The notes: generated by a model from the letters alone, not told the origin. A stretch of DNA of 64,000 nt from Sphingorhabdus sp. YGSMI21 (GCF_002776575.1 NZ_CP022548.1:1379001-1443000), one strand, 5' to 3'. Shown: positions 18,486 through 27,451, numbered from the stretch's first letter. Program-made: numbers and translations.

Positions 18486-19280
18486 ATGCAGACACCGCAA
18501 AACCGCTTCAAGGACCAGCTCGGCGACGGTCCGCCGCAACTCGGTTTCTGGTTGGCGCTCGCCAATCCGGACATCGCTGAAATTTGCTCTGGCTTGGGCT
18601 ATGACTGGGTTCTGATCGATGGCGAGCACGCTGCTCAGACCCTGCCTGCGATTGCCAACCAGTTGCGCGCGGTTGACACCATTCCGGCCTGCTCTGCAAT
18701 CGTGCGCGTTCCCGGCCACGATCCAGTGACGATCCGCCAGATCCTCGATCTTGGTGCCCCGACAATCATGGTGCCGATGGTCGATAACGCACAGCAGGCA
18801 GCGGCAATCGTCAAGGCTTCGCGCTATCCGCCAGCGGGTGATCGCGGTATAGGCGGTGCCCGCGCCGCACGCTGGGGCAGCTATCCCGCTTACGTGGCGG
18901 AGGCCAACGAGCGACTGTGCATCATTGCCCAGATCGAGACTGCCGAAGCGCTCGATAATCTGGAGGCTATCGCTGCCGTCGATGGCATCGACGCCCTGTT
19001 TGTCGGGCCTGCCGACCTCGCCGCATCGCTCGGCCTGCTTGGCCCCGCCAATGCAACGGCTCTCGCCCAAGTGACCGGAGAAACCCTCGCCCGAATCCGC
19101 GCCACCGGCACCCCCTGCGGCATCCTGTCACGTGACGAACGCCTGGTGCAGCAATATCTGGACGGAGGTGCTCGCTTCCTCGCGGTTGGCATAGATTCCT
19201 TTACGCTAGCAAAGGCTGCGGGAGACATGGCACGGGACTGGCACAATCGCATCGATGCAGCGGGCAACGGCACAAAATGA
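18486..19280 (+). CDS. Class II pyruvate aldolase (HpaI/HpcH family)
   Basis: A 264-residue HpcH/HpaI-family aldolase: GYDWVLIDGEHA near residues 38-49, VRVPGHDPVTIRQILDLGAP, and metal ligands in QIETAEA and VGPADLAASLG. HpaI (about 265 residues) splits 4-hydroxy-2-oxo acids to pyruvate and an aldehyde. Its neighbour order (hydratase, aldolase) supports a 4-hydroxy-2-oxoheptanedioate-like substrate rather than the 4-hydroxy-2-oxovalerate used by the XylK-type aldolase at 48356. It overlaps the CoA transferase by 4 bp (ATGA). Confidence 0.9.
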   Translation: MQTPQNRFKDQLGDGPPQLGFWLALANPDIAEICSGLGYDWVLIDGEHAAQTLPAIANQLRAVDTIPACSAIVRVPGHDPVTIRQILDLGAPTIMVPMVDNAQQAAAIVKASRYPPAGDRGIGGARAARWGSYPAYVAEANERLCIIAQIETAEALDNLEAIAAVDGIDALFVGPADLAASLGLLGPANATALAQVTGETLARIRATGTPCGILSRDERLVQQYLDGGARFLAVGIDSFTLAKAAGDMARDWHNRIDAAGNGTK

Positions 19281-20449
19281 CGCGGTGTGACTGGGGGCCT
19301 GCGCCAACGGAGGCATCGGCAAAACCGCTGAGCGGCATCAGGGTTCTCGAACTCGCGCGAATCCTGGCCGGGCCATGGTGCGGGCAATTGCTGGCCGATC
19401 TCGGTGCCGAGGTTATCAAGATAGAACGCCCCGGCAGTGGTGACGACACCCGCCACTGGGGCCCGCCGTTTGTGATGTCGGATGCGGGCGAAAACCTGGG
19501 CGCGGCCTATTATCATTCGGCCAACAGGGGGAAGCGGTCCATCGCGGTTGATATCACAACCGCCGAAGGTCAGGATATTGTCCGCAGTCTTGCGGCAAGC
19601 GCCGACATCATGATCGAGAATTACAAGGTGGGCGGGCTGGCCAAATACGGGCTTGACCATGCAGCCTTATCGCGGATTAGCCCGCGCCTTATCACCTGCT
19701 CAATCACCGGCTTCGGGCAGACCGGGCCTTATGCCCACCGTCCCGGATACGACTACATCGCCCAGGCCATGGGTGGGCTCATGTCAATGACCGGCGAGCC
19801 GCAGCGCGAGCCGCAGAAGGCTGGCATTGCGGCCGCCGACCTGTTTACCGGGGTCTACAGCGCGGTGGCAGTGCTGGCAGCGCTCAACCAACGGCGTGAA
19901 TCAGACGTCGGCGCACATATCGACATGGCACTGCTCGATACCCAGGTCAGCGTCATGGGCAATCAGGCGCTGAACTGGATGACCTCAGGGGTGGTGCCGC
20001 GCCGGGTCGGCAACGGCCATGCCAATCTGGCACCCTATCAGGCCTTCCCGACCCGCGATGGAGATCTGATCATCGCGGTCGGCAATGACGGCCAGTTCGC
20101 CGCCCTTTGCCGGGTGCTGAATATTGCGCTTGACCGGGACGAGCGCTTCAGCACCAATCCCCAGCGGATTCGCAATCGGGTAGAGTTGATCAAGGCTATC
20201 GAAGAGATTACAACACAATGGAACCGGGAGGAACTTTTCGAGTTGCTCGAAAATGCAGGAATTTCTGCCGGCCCGATCAACGAGCTGGACCAGGTATTCG
20301 CCAACCCGCAAGTCATTGCGCGCGGCATGGCGATTGAACGTGCAGGACGTCCCGGAGTGGCCAGCCCGATCGTCATTGACGGTGTCCGGATGGTATCAGA
20401 CCGACCTGCGCCCGGGGTTTCAGAAGAAATTGGGTCCGATTTTAAATAA
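19277..20449 (+). CDS. Class III (CaiB/BaiF-type) CoA transferase
   Basis: A 390-residue family III CoA transferase: SGIRVLELARILAGPWCGQ at the N-terminus, LADLGAEVIKIE, RPGYDYIAQAMGG, and the catalytic Asp in AAADLFTGVYS (about residue 196). These enzymes move CoA between acids, often activating aromatic or dicarboxylic acids such as benzylsuccinate. Its 4-bp overlap with the aldolase shows it belongs to the same operon, an unusual partner for a meta-cleavage aldolase. It ends 7 bp before a degraded transporter gene on the other strand. Confidence 0.88.
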   Translation: MTRCDWGPAPTEASAKPLSGIRVLELARILAGPWCGQLLADLGAEVIKIERPGSGDDTRHWGPPFVMSDAGENLGAAYYHSANRGKRSIAVDITTAEGQDIVRSLAASADIMIENYKVGGLAKYGLDHAALSRISPRLITCSITGFGQTGPYAHRPGYDYIAQAMGGLMSMTGEPQREPQKAGIAAADLFTGVYSAVAVLAALNQRRESDVGAHIDMALLDTQVSVMGNQALNWMTSGVVPRRVGNGHANLAPYQAFPTRDGDLIIAVGNDGQFAALCRVLNIALDRDERFSTNPQRIRNRVELIKAIEEITTQWNREELFELLENAGISAGPINELDQVFANPQVIARGMAIERAGRPGVASPIVIDGVRMVSDRPAPGVSEEIGSDFK

Positions 20450-20456
20450 TTCCGGA

Positions 20457-21309
20457 TCAACCGTGCGATTGCGCGTCGCCCGAATTGTCGAACAGCTTCC
20501 CTCGCTCGCTGTACAGAACAAGCGCCAGAGTCATGAGACCTACCGCGACGAGTGAAATGGCCAGCGCGCGCGGAGTACCATTGTAGGCGAATCCGATCAG
20601 CCCTCCCGGCCCGGCTCCTACGACCAGCCTGAATAAAGACTGGACCGAAGCGCTCGACCATGGCCGAGTTGGCAAGGTTGTCAGCACCATCCTGAGATTG
20701 CCGAGCAGCTCGCGGCTACGCGCGCCTGTCCGTTTGCCAGGCGGGAGAGTTTTGTCGAGACGAAAATAATTCCAACACATGCCCTCAAGAGCCAAGATGG
20801 CGATCGCAAATGATCGCGAGGGGCAAGACAGTCAATCCGGACGAAACAAATCCAATTAGGCCGCGCAGGCATAGGACCCATCCAGAAGTCTCGAACGAGT
20901 GCCGAGGCACAGCACGCATACGGCGGAAAGCGCTCCCAAAAGGCTGAGATGGTGCATCGGCGGTACTCGTCTGAACAAGGTGCCGTAGGTTACATAAAGC
21001 CCGACGGTCGCGATCGCGACCAGGTCCCCCGGTTCATCACCCCCATGTGAAATCGCTCGGATCACCCTTTGTCACTATCCGACGATTCCCAATACGGAGA
21101 GCAGAGCCCATCCTGATGCTGTGCATTGCAATCGCATCATCGAAGAAGAGCGCAGGCAAGGCCAGCATCGGGATGCGCATGGCCGACTGCAGAAGCAGGT
21201 TGTCGATCGCAGTCGTGTATTGAAGGCTCCAGTAGACCATGTACGTGGAAGCTCCGACACCGATCAAGCCCAATATGGAAAGCTGGGCACCTCCAAAAAC
21301 CTCTCGCAT
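20457..21309 (-). pseudogene. EamA/DMT-type transporter, frameshifted and 5'-truncated
   Basis: Three successive minus-strand frames spell one EamA-type permease: LGLIGVGASTYMVYWSLQYT (from 21309), then after a shift near 21045 PGDLVAIATVGLYVTYGTLF with RRVPPMHHLS, then after another near 20880 GLIGFAYNGTPRALAISLVA up to 20457. The N-terminal two helices are missing; the break coincides with an IS200/IS605 left end at about 21330. The permease can no longer be made. Confidence 0.8.
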
Positions 21310-21336
21310 TTATTGTCTCACCTTTGGAGTAAACCC

Positions 21337-21605
21337 ACCAGCTTATAGCTGGTATAAGGGTTCAGCCGATAGTGCTTATGCCATATTCACGCGGCAGCCA
21401 CACGGCTTTTCATCACCGTTATCACATAGTCTGGGCGCCAAAATACCGTTTCAAGGTGCTGCACGGCGAGGTGCGCTTGCGGGTGCGCGAGATCATCTGG
21501 CAGGTTTGCAACGAGCTGGGCGTGATCATCATTCATGGCGCTCTGTCGCGCGATCATGTCGATATGTTATGGGATGGACGCCTCCTGTTTTCCGATCAAT
21601 ATTAA
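21337..21605 (+). mobile_element. IS200/IS605 TnpA fragment with left-end hairpin
   Basis: ACCAGC-TTATA-GCTGGT (21337-21353) is the subterminal hairpin typical of IS200-type ends. The frame from about 21378 reads HTAFHHRYHIVWAPKYRFKV and VCNELGVIIIHGALSRDHVD, the Y1 transposase N-terminus. After DHVD at about 21560 the family sequence stops, so the catalytic tyrosine part is gone. Confidence 0.82.
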
Positions 21606-21631
21606 ATGATCTAATGGAAAGGAGAAATACG

Positions 21632-21805
21632 ATGACGATTCAATTACTGGCGGTAGATTTGGGGAAGCGATCATTTCATATGCACGGGATCACTGCTGAT
21701 GGTGTAGTGGTTTCTCGCAAGGTAAGCCGCTCTAAGTTCGAGGCAGCTGGACGGGAAATACGTTTGGTGAATCCCCGGTACGAGCGACGGGCGGCTACAG
21801 GATAG
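21632..21805 (+). mobile_element. IS110-family transposase N-terminal fragment
   Basis: ATG 21632 starts TIQLLAVDLGKRSFHMHGIT followed by ADGVVVSRKVSRSK, the N-terminus of an IS110 transposase of a different subgroup from 14607-15632. Family resemblance ends at about 21745; the remaining frame to 21805 is unrelated. It is preceded by AAAGGAGAAATACG. The fragment lies between the IS200 remnant and the monooxygenase remnant. Confidence 0.7.
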
Positions 21806-21925
21806 GTGCGTCCAAAATCCAGGATCGGAAGCCAAAACAGGCGAATATGGATCAAATATCAGCCGGACAGGCGTGCCGCGCATCATGCCGACGTGAAACA
21901 TGGCTCCAAAGCGTCAAATCATTAG

Positions 21926-22297
21926 GTTGATGGAGGTGCCCAGCTCCCCGAAATCCCCGAAACCAACGCCAGTAAGGCTGCGCCGGAAAAGGTTATCGAG
22001 CATGCCCGTGCGCACAATCTGACGATTCGCCAGCTCGCCGCAAAGGCTGGCAGCTATGCGGGGCTCGCCTTTGTCGGTACCCCGGTATTGATCGCCGACG
22101 AAATGGAGCTTTGGCTGGAAGAGCGAGGGTCAGACGGCTTCGTTGTCATGTTGCCCTTTCTGCCGGAAGGACTGAACGATTTTGTCGATCTTGTCGTTCC
22201 CGAATTGCAGCGCCGGGGCATTTTCCGCAAGGAATATGAAGGTACCACCTTGTGCGACCATTTTGGCTTGCAGCGTCCCGAAAATCGCTTTTTCTGA
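21926..22297 (+). pseudogene. C-terminal fragment of an NtaA/SnaA-type FMN monooxygenase
   Basis: From 21926 the frame reads LPEIPETNASKAAPEKVIEH, then HNLTIRQLAAKAGSYAGLAF, VGTP and LPEGLNDFVDLVVPELQRRG, ending GLQRPENRFF. This matches the last 120 or so residues of nitrilotriacetate/pristinamycin-type flavin monooxygenases (luciferase-like fold, normally about 440 residues). The N-terminal three quarters are missing and a TAG lies just upstream, so it is a remnant. Confidence 0.85.
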
Positions 22298-22314
22298 CCC
22301 GGACGTGATCGAGC

Positions 22315-22337
22315 GCGCCGTCTGATATGGACGGCGC
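22315..22337. terminator. Stem-loop between convergent genes
   Basis: GCGCCGTC-TGATATG-GACGGCGC is a perfect 8-bp stem with a 7-base loop between the monooxygenase remnant (ends 22297) and the cytochrome gene (minus-strand end 22372). No T-tract follows on either side, so it would be a weak or Rho-assisted terminator. Confidence 0.4.
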
Positions 22338-22371
22338 CACCTGCTTCTGAAACAATTGGCGCTTTGCGCGC

Positions 22372-22728
22372 CTATTTAGCCGACTTCGCCGGAACCGGTT
22401 CAGGTGGCTTTGCACTCATGATATGTGCATAAATTTCATCGATCTCAGCATCGCTCAGCTCGGTCGGGCGGAACGGCGGCATCTCGATGAGTCCTTGCCG
22501 CACGATCATACGCAGATAGTCGAGTTCAAGATCCTTTCGGCCGATCAGTGAAGGCACCGGTCGCTCTAGCTGCTCAAGCAGCATTGTTCCAGGATGACCT
22601 GGGCCTGGAGCGTGGCATCCGGCGCACATCAGCGCGTAATTTTCCGCGCCATCGGGCTTCTTGACCTTCGCCTCGTCTGAGCAGGCGCTCAGGGTGGCGA
22701 GGAGCGACATGGCAATTAGTTTTTTCAT
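22372..22728 (-). CDS. pchC: Lipoprotein c-type cytochrome, PCMH cytochrome subunit type
   Basis: A 118-residue class I cytochrome c. The N-terminus has a lipobox (LLATLSAC, Cys about 16), the heme site is CAGCH (about residues 35-39) and the axial Met lies in EMPPFRPTELSD. This matches the small subunit of p-cresol methylhydroxylase and of eugenol hydroxylase, which takes electrons from a VAO-family flavoprotein in the periplasm. It is the last gene of the minus-strand operon, 32 bp after a flavoprotein gene. The lipid anchor is unusual compared with the soluble Pseudomonas PchC. A degraded relative lies at 15842-16020. Confidence 0.85.
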   Translation of the reverse strand: MKKLIAMSLLATLSACSDEAKVKKPDGAENYALMCAGCHAPGPGHPGTMLLEQLERPVPSLIGRKDLELDYLRMIVRQGLIEMPPFRPTELSDAEIDEIYAHIMSAKPPEPVPAKSAK

Positions 22729-22760
22729 TATGCCTCTAACTCGATTAATTGCACGACAGA

Positions 22761-24227
22761 TCAGGCTGACGCAAACAGCGCGGTTGGATCGAGAGCCTTT
22801 TTGACTCTCGTGTGAAGCGTAGATAGTCCGCCCGAAGCGAATGTCTTGTCGACCGTGGCGCGCAGGCCCGGTTCGGTGAATACCTGCCCGAATCCGGCTT
22901 CCGCCTGTGCCCCGATCAAGGCTTCGGCACAGGCGCGAGTGCGCGCTGCGCTGGACTTGTCCGAGCCAGTGCTAGGGAGGAACTGGCGGTGGTTGGCTGA
23001 ACGCCATATGGCGACAGCTTCACTGACCATATCGAAACCATGTTCTGCGCAGGTATCGCGTGAAAGCTCGTAGAGACGCATCGCGTCTTCACCATCGACC
23101 GGGCTAACCGGGTTGACCGTCAGCGCCTGGTTGCCGCTCCACTGCGCGATTGCTGCCGGAGGGCTGGCCACAGCGCCTGTCATAGTCCCCATTCGCCATG
23201 ACCAGAGCCGGGGATCGACACCCCGACCGTCTGCGATGACTTTCGCCCCGGGGACCGATCCGAAGGCACCGTTGACGAGATCCCACAGGATCGAGACGTT
23301 GTCTGGCAGCCCGTAGAGCGAGCCGTAGAGATTCCAGTACCCCAAACCCAGCGCCTTGCCAGCCGCTTCGACCGCGCTGGCCGCCATCGGGCCCTGACCG
23401 GCGTAGTCGCTGCGCTTCTTGCCGAGCAATGCAGCTTCATGCAGGGCGTTACCCACAGCCACGCCATTGGCCACGACCATGTTCAGCTTGAGTGGGCCGA
23501 GCACATCGAGCAGCGGAGCCAGCCCGTCCTCGCTCTCCACGGTAACCATGAACGTCTTGAAAGCAGGCGGTTCCGGCATCAGCCACGTGCCGACCTTGGT
23601 TGGCACTGCGAAATCGGATTGTGTGAACAGTCCGTCGACCCACGGGCCGTATCCGAACTTGAACAATTGCCAGCAGGTGCTTTTGGGCATAGCGCCCATG
23701 CCGGTGCGGACCAGCCTGCCATCGGCGAGCATGACTTCAAGGCCGCACTGCATCAGACTATGATCCGAATAGGGTGTGTAGCCCGCGCTGCGTTCCACGA
23801 AGCTGGCGGCCACGCTCTCGTCGGGATTGCCGGGGAAATCCACCCACAGCTTGAAATTCTTGCTTTTGATATGGGCATCAAGCTCGCGGAAGGTGACTCC
23901 GGGTTCGACCAGGCAGTAAGCCAGGTCCTCGTTCACCTCGAGAATCCGGTTCATGCGCTGCAAATCGAGCACGATAACCTTGTCCAGCCCGGTTTTCTCA
24001 AGTCCGTGCGCGCCATTACAAACAGGCTGCAATATCCCGCCAGCGCCTTTCGCCGCACTTAGCGCAACTGCCAGCTGCGCCTCATTTGCGGGCAAGACCA
24101 CGCCGGCCGGAATGGCGAGGGGTGTGGCGTAGCGGGCCAGGACAGCGGGCGATCGGTCGACCGCTCCGGTGCCCAGAGCCGCTTCAATTGCTGTCAGTGC
24201 AGCCGCCTGGCGAGCCTGATCTATCAT
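22761..24227 (-). CDS. VAO/PCMH-family FAD oxidase (second copy)
   Basis: A 488-residue flavoprotein of the vanillyl-alcohol-oxidase/p-cresol methylhydroxylase family: PP-loop region GILQPVCNGAHGLEKTGLDK, VLDLQRMNRILEVNEDLAYC, LVEPGVTFRELD, YTPYSDHSLMQCGLEVMLAD, and WLMPEPPAFKTF. Such enzymes oxidise 4-alkylphenols or 4-hydroxybenzyl alcohols via a quinone methide. It is clearly diverged from the larger copy at 27452-29011 (for example CNGAHG replaces GTGRNF in the nucleotide loop). It lies directly upstream of the cytochrome gene, its probable partner. Confidence 0.87.
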   Translation of the reverse strand: MIDQARQAAALTAIEAALGTGAVDRSPAVLARYATPLAIPAGVVLPANEAQLAVALSAAKGAGGILQPVCNGAHGLEKTGLDKVIVLDLQRMNRILEVNEDLAYCLVEPGVTFRELDAHIKSKNFKLWVDFPGNPDESVAASFVERSAGYTPYSDHSLMQCGLEVMLADGRLVRTGMGAMPKSTCWQLFKFGYGPWVDGLFTQSDFAVPTKVGTWLMPEPPAFKTFMVTVESEDGLAPLLDVLGPLKLNMVVANGVAVGNALHEAALLGKKRSDYAGQGPMAASAVEAAGKALGLGYWNLYGSLYGLPDNVSILWDLVNGAFGSVPGAKVIADGRGVDPRLWSWRMGTMTGAVASPPAAIAQWSGNQALTVNPVSPVDGEDAMRLYELSRDTCAEHGFDMVSEAVAIWRSANHRQFLPSTGSDKSSAARTRACAEALIGAQAEAGFGQVFTEPGLRATVDKTFASGGLSTLHTRVKKALDPTALFASA

Positions 24228-24245
24228 CCTTGTTTCCCCATTTGC

Positions 24246-24470
24246 CTATTGCTGAAGTATTTTGGGATAGCGATCGAGATTCGCAGCATCGACGGCGAAG
24301 TCCGCCGAACGCACCCCGGCCCCGATGGTGCTGGCCGGTTCGCTGTCGCGCCATGAAAAACAGCAGGTCTTGCAGCGGAGGATCGTCCAGACGACCGAGT
24401 CTTCTTCGCGCCCCCGATAATCCTCGATTGCACCGGCACTTGAACAGCGTGGACAGAGCGTATCACTCAT
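24246..24470 (-). CDS. vdcD: VdcD-like small zinc-ribbon decarboxylase subunit
   Basis: A 74-residue protein with two CxxC pairs (CPRC at 6-9, CKTC at 33-36) and the SWRDSEP motif typical of the D subunit of non-oxidative hydroxyarylic acid decarboxylases (VdcD, YclD, ShdD). It overlaps the UbiD-like gene by 4 bp (ATGA). Together with UbiX (29577) and the UbiD protein it completes the B/C/D set of vanillate or 4-hydroxybenzoate decarboxylase. Its precise biochemical role in that enzyme is unsettled. Confidence 0.85.
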   Translation of the reverse strand: MSDTLCPRCSSAGAIEDYRGREEDSVVWTILRCKTCCFSWRDSEPASTIGAGVRSADFAVDAANLDRYPKILQQ

Positions 24471-25921
24471 TTTGCAGCTCCTTGCTGAAGTATCCGGATC
24501 GCCTTGCTCAGTGCATCGATGTCCGGACCGGTCGGCGGGTTGACAAGATGCGCTTCGCCGATGGGGTCGGGGCGCATAAAGCTGGTCGCGTCAATGATCA
24601 GCCGGTGGCCCTTGCCGGGCACGACTGCGGACGGATCGATCGGCACGGCGGGCATGTTGGGCAGCACGATAATATCGTCAGCGCGGGTACGCGTTGACAG
24701 TGCCCACATCACCTGGTTGAGGTCGAAGGGGTCGACATCGGCATCGACCATGATCAGATTCTTCAGGTACATCACACCGTGCGGCGTACTCAGCGCCCGC
24801 ATGGCGACAGTCTTGGCAAAGCCGGCCATCCGGTTCTTGACTGAAATGATCCCGGTCAGACCATGTTGATAGAGGGCGTTGACAGCCGTGACCTCTGGAA
24901 AATCCTTGCGCAACTGTGCATATATCGGCGCCGACGTGTGCAATCCGATCAGCGTGTCGTGCTCGGTCCAGCCACGGCCGATGTAGATATTTTCGAAAAT
25001 CGGATCCCGGCGATGCGATACTGCCGTGACCTTGAAGAGCGGGGCCTTGCGGACCCCGCTGTAGGAACCGGGGAATTCGCCGAACGGTCCTTCCAGTACG
25101 CGCTCGCCCAACTGCATTTCCGCTTCGATAACGATTTCGCTGTCCGCAAGAATATCGACACCATTGCCCGATTTGGACAGCCTGATCGGCGCGCCCATCA
25201 TCGCAGAGGCATAGGCATATTCGGATTCCTCGTAGCCGATCGGCGTGGCTGCGAAAACAGCGAGTCCCGGGTGGTTGCCGAGCATGACCGCGATCTTCAG
25301 CGGCAGGCCGGTGCGTTCGGCGGCCATGATTTGCCGACCCATGTCGTGCGACGGAATAGTCATCAGGCTGAAGCAATCCGGGCCTTGCAGTTGCAACCGG
25401 TAGATGCCGACATTCTGTTTGCCAAAATTTTCGGGATCTTCCGGATCGCGCGATGCTACCGATGCCTTGCCCAGAAAGAAACCGCCATCATATTCGTTGA
25501 TGCGATAGACCGGAAGGATATCGTAAAGATTGATCCCGCTTTCGGTCCGGCATTCATGGACCGGTGCCTGCCCTTCGGGAACGTAACTGATCTGGGCTTC
25601 GGCATCGCCCCAGCGGCCGGCGATCTCGAAGAACAGTTCGCGGATTGTCGTGCCCTTCGGGCGTCCCAACAGCAGCGCGATATTGTCCCACGAACCGTGG
25701 ACACCGACCACGGTCCGCTTGCCGGGATAGCCGACCATATTGTCGAATATGATCGCCGGCGCGCCATTGGCGTCGCGTGAGGCCGCGACCGCGATATTGC
25801 GCAGGTCTGGTTCCGGCATCACCCGCTCGCTCCAGGTGATTGCCTGGCCTTCGCTTTCGAGAAGTTCCAGAAAATCCCGCAATGAGGAAATGTCGCGCGC
25901 TCTATTCGCCAGATCGTTCAT
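24467..25921 (-). CDS. vdcC: UbiD-family hydroxyarylate decarboxylase (VdcC type)
   Basis: A 484-residue prFMN-dependent decarboxylase: FGKQNVGIYRLQ, FSLMTIPSHDMGRQIMAAER, AEMQLGERVLEGPFGEFPGS with the catalytic Glu region, and MVDADVDPFDLNQVMWAL. VdcC-like proteins convert vanillate to guaiacol or 4-hydroxybenzoate to phenol (reversible). It needs the prenylated flavin made by UbiX, encoded in the same operon at 29577. Four-base overlaps link it to the aldehyde dehydrogenase upstream and vdcD downstream. The carboxylate made by that dehydrogenase is the likely substrate. Confidence 0.92.
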   Translation of the reverse strand: MNDLANRARDISSLRDFLELLESEGQAITWSERVMPEPDLRNIAVAASRDANGAPAIIFDNMVGYPGKRTVVGVHGSWDNIALLLGRPKGTTIRELFFEIAGRWGDAEAQISYVPEGQAPVHECRTESGINLYDILPVYRINEYDGGFFLGKASVASRDPEDPENFGKQNVGIYRLQLQGPDCFSLMTIPSHDMGRQIMAAERTGLPLKIAVMLGNHPGLAVFAATPIGYEESEYAYASAMMGAPIRLSKSGNGVDILADSEIVIEAEMQLGERVLEGPFGEFPGSYSGVRKAPLFKVTAVSHRRDPIFENIYIGRGWTEHDTLIGLHTSAPIYAQLRKDFPEVTAVNALYQHGLTGIISVKNRMAGFAKTVAMRALSTPHGVMYLKNLIMVDADVDPFDLNQVMWALSTRTRADDIIVLPNMPAVPIDPSAVVPGKGHRLIIDATSFMRPDPIGEAHLVNPPTGPDIDALSKAIRILQQGAAK

Positions 25922-27378
25922 ATTCGTTTCCTTGCATCGGTCGCTTCAGTGGCCGCTGCGGACTGGATAGTGACCCATTTCCACTCGGTCATGATCTCGA
26001 GATCGGCCTCGGTGCCCTCGCGTCCGAACCCGGAGGCCTTGGTTCCCCCGAAGGGAACATGGGGTTCGTCGTACAGGGTGGGCGCATTGATGTGCACCAT
26101 GCCGCTTTCGGCTTGGTGAGCAAAGCGCAAGGCCTTGTCGAGGTCGCGCGTAAAGATCGAGGCTGAGAGGCCGTATTCGGTATCGTTCGCCAGTTCGATT
26201 GCTTCGTCGAGCGTGTCGAACGGGTAAAGCGACGTCACCGGCCCGAAAGTTTCTTCCGCAAAGACCGTCATTTCCGCAGTAACGCCGCTCAGCACCGTGG
26301 CGGAACAGCAATTGCCGCTCCATTTGGCACCGGCGAGCACTTTGGCCCCCTTGGCGCGGGCATCATCGACGTGGCTGCGCACCCGATCGCGTTGCCGTTT
26401 GGAGATGATGGGACCCAGCATGGTCGTCGGTTCCCGCAGATCGCCCGTTTTCGCGCCTGCCGAAGCAGCGGCAAAGGCTTTTGCAAATGCGTCAAAAATG
26501 GAGCGTTCGACATAGATGCGCGATGCGCCCATGCACACCTGGCCCTGGTACATGAAAATACTGAACAGTGCCGCGCCAACTGCTTTCTCCAGGTCGGCAT
26601 CTGCGCAGACGATCAGCGGGCTCTTGCCGCCTAGCTCGAGCGTATATTTCTTGAGGTTCCTGGCCGCGATCCCGGCGATGTGCTTGCCTACGCGCGAGGA
26701 TCCGGTAAAGGTGATCGCAGCGACATCGGTGTGGCCGGTGAGAGCATCGCCGATCTCGGCACCATTGCCGTAGACGATGTTGAACAGGCCATCGGGAACG
26801 CCCGCCTCGTGCCACAGCCCGGCGAGAAGATCGGCAAGGCGCGGCGCAGCCTCGGATGGCAGCAGCACGAATGCGTTGCCGGTCGCCAGCGCCATGGCCG
26901 ACTGCTTGATCCCCTTGATCAGCGGAACATTGAAAGGAGTAATGCCGGCGACCACGCCCACGGACTGGCGCAGGCTCATGCTGAAGCGGCCCGGTGTGTC
27001 AGAAGGGATGGTTTCACCTCGAACACGGCGCGGAACCCCGGCGGCGGCGCGCAGGAAACCGATCGCGAACCGGGTCTCGAACCCTGCCTTGGCGATGGGC
27101 GAGCCGACCTCGTCGATCAGCACTTCCTGGAATTTGGCGACGTCGCGTTCCATGATTTCCGCAGCTTTGAACATCCAGCCTTCACGGACCGCGGCGGGCA
27201 GGTCGTGATGTATGCGGAATGCAGTTGAGGCTGCCTGAACCGCGCGGTTGACGTCGTCAGCCGTGCCGGCAGCTACCTTGGCGTAAACACTGTCATCGAC
27301 CGGGTTAAGGTCGTCGAAATAAGCGTTGCTTCCCGGCGCGACATAAGCTCCGCCAATCCAGTGTTCCAAATTCTTCAT
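25918..27378 (-). CDS. Aromatic aldehyde dehydrogenase (vanillin/4-hydroxybenzaldehyde type)
   Basis: A 486-residue NAD(P)-dependent aldehyde dehydrogenase. The cofactor site ITPFNVPLIKGIKQSAMALA, catalytic Glu in TLELGGKSP (about residue 252) and catalytic Cys in YQGQVCMGASR (about 286) are present, and HVPFGGTKASGFGREG closes the family signature. Resemblance to vanillin dehydrogenases plus the flanking flavoproteins and UbiD gene indicate oxidation of the 4-hydroxybenzaldehyde product to the acid. It overlaps the UbiD start by 4 bp; 73 bp upstream, including a 3 x 15-bp tandem repeat, separate it from the main flavoprotein gene. Confidence 0.88.
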   Translation of the reverse strand: MKNLEHWIGGAYVAPGSNAYFDDLNPVDDSVYAKVAAGTADDVNRAVQAASTAFRIHHDLPAAVREGWMFKAAEIMERDVAKFQEVLIDEVGSPIAKAGFETRFAIGFLRAAAGVPRRVRGETIPSDTPGRFSMSLRQSVGVVAGITPFNVPLIKGIKQSAMALATGNAFVLLPSEAAPRLADLLAGLWHEAGVPDGLFNIVYGNGAEIGDALTGHTDVAAITFTGSSRVGKHIAGIAARNLKKYTLELGGKSPLIVCADADLEKAVGAALFSIFMYQGQVCMGASRIYVERSIFDAFAKAFAAASAGAKTGDLREPTTMLGPIISKRQRDRVRSHVDDARAKGAKVLAGAKWSGNCCSATVLSGVTAEMTVFAEETFGPVTSLYPFDTLDEAIELANDTEYGLSASIFTRDLDKALRFAHQAESGMVHINAPTLYDEPHVPFGGTKASGFGREGTEADLEIMTEWKWVTIQSAAATEATDARKRI

Positions 27379-27390
27379 CGTCCTGCAATC

Positions 27391-27435
27391 CTTAATTCGG
27401 GTAGCCTCAATTCGGGCGGCCTTAATTCAGGGCCC
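27391..27435. repeat. Three tandem 15-bp repeats in the operon
   Basis: CTTAATTCGGGTAGC, CTCAATTCGGGCGGC and CTTAATTCAGGGCCC lie head to tail between the flavoprotein stop (27452) and the aldehyde dehydrogenase start (27378). This is the only sizeable gap in an otherwise overlapping run of genes. Repeat slippage or an RNA-level signal are both possible. Confidence 0.6.
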
Positions 27436-27451
27436 GAAGCTGCCGTTTCGA

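Noticed and set aside
17868..19070. 400-codon minus-strand open frame opposite the hydratase and aldolase genes
   Set aside because: Shadow frame in GC-rich DNA; the opposite strand encodes two recognisable enzymes with ribosome sites and full motifs.
21671..21901. 76-codon minus-strand frame across the IS110 fragment junction
   Set aside because: Lies across truncated mobile-element debris with no start signal or domain; likely spurious.
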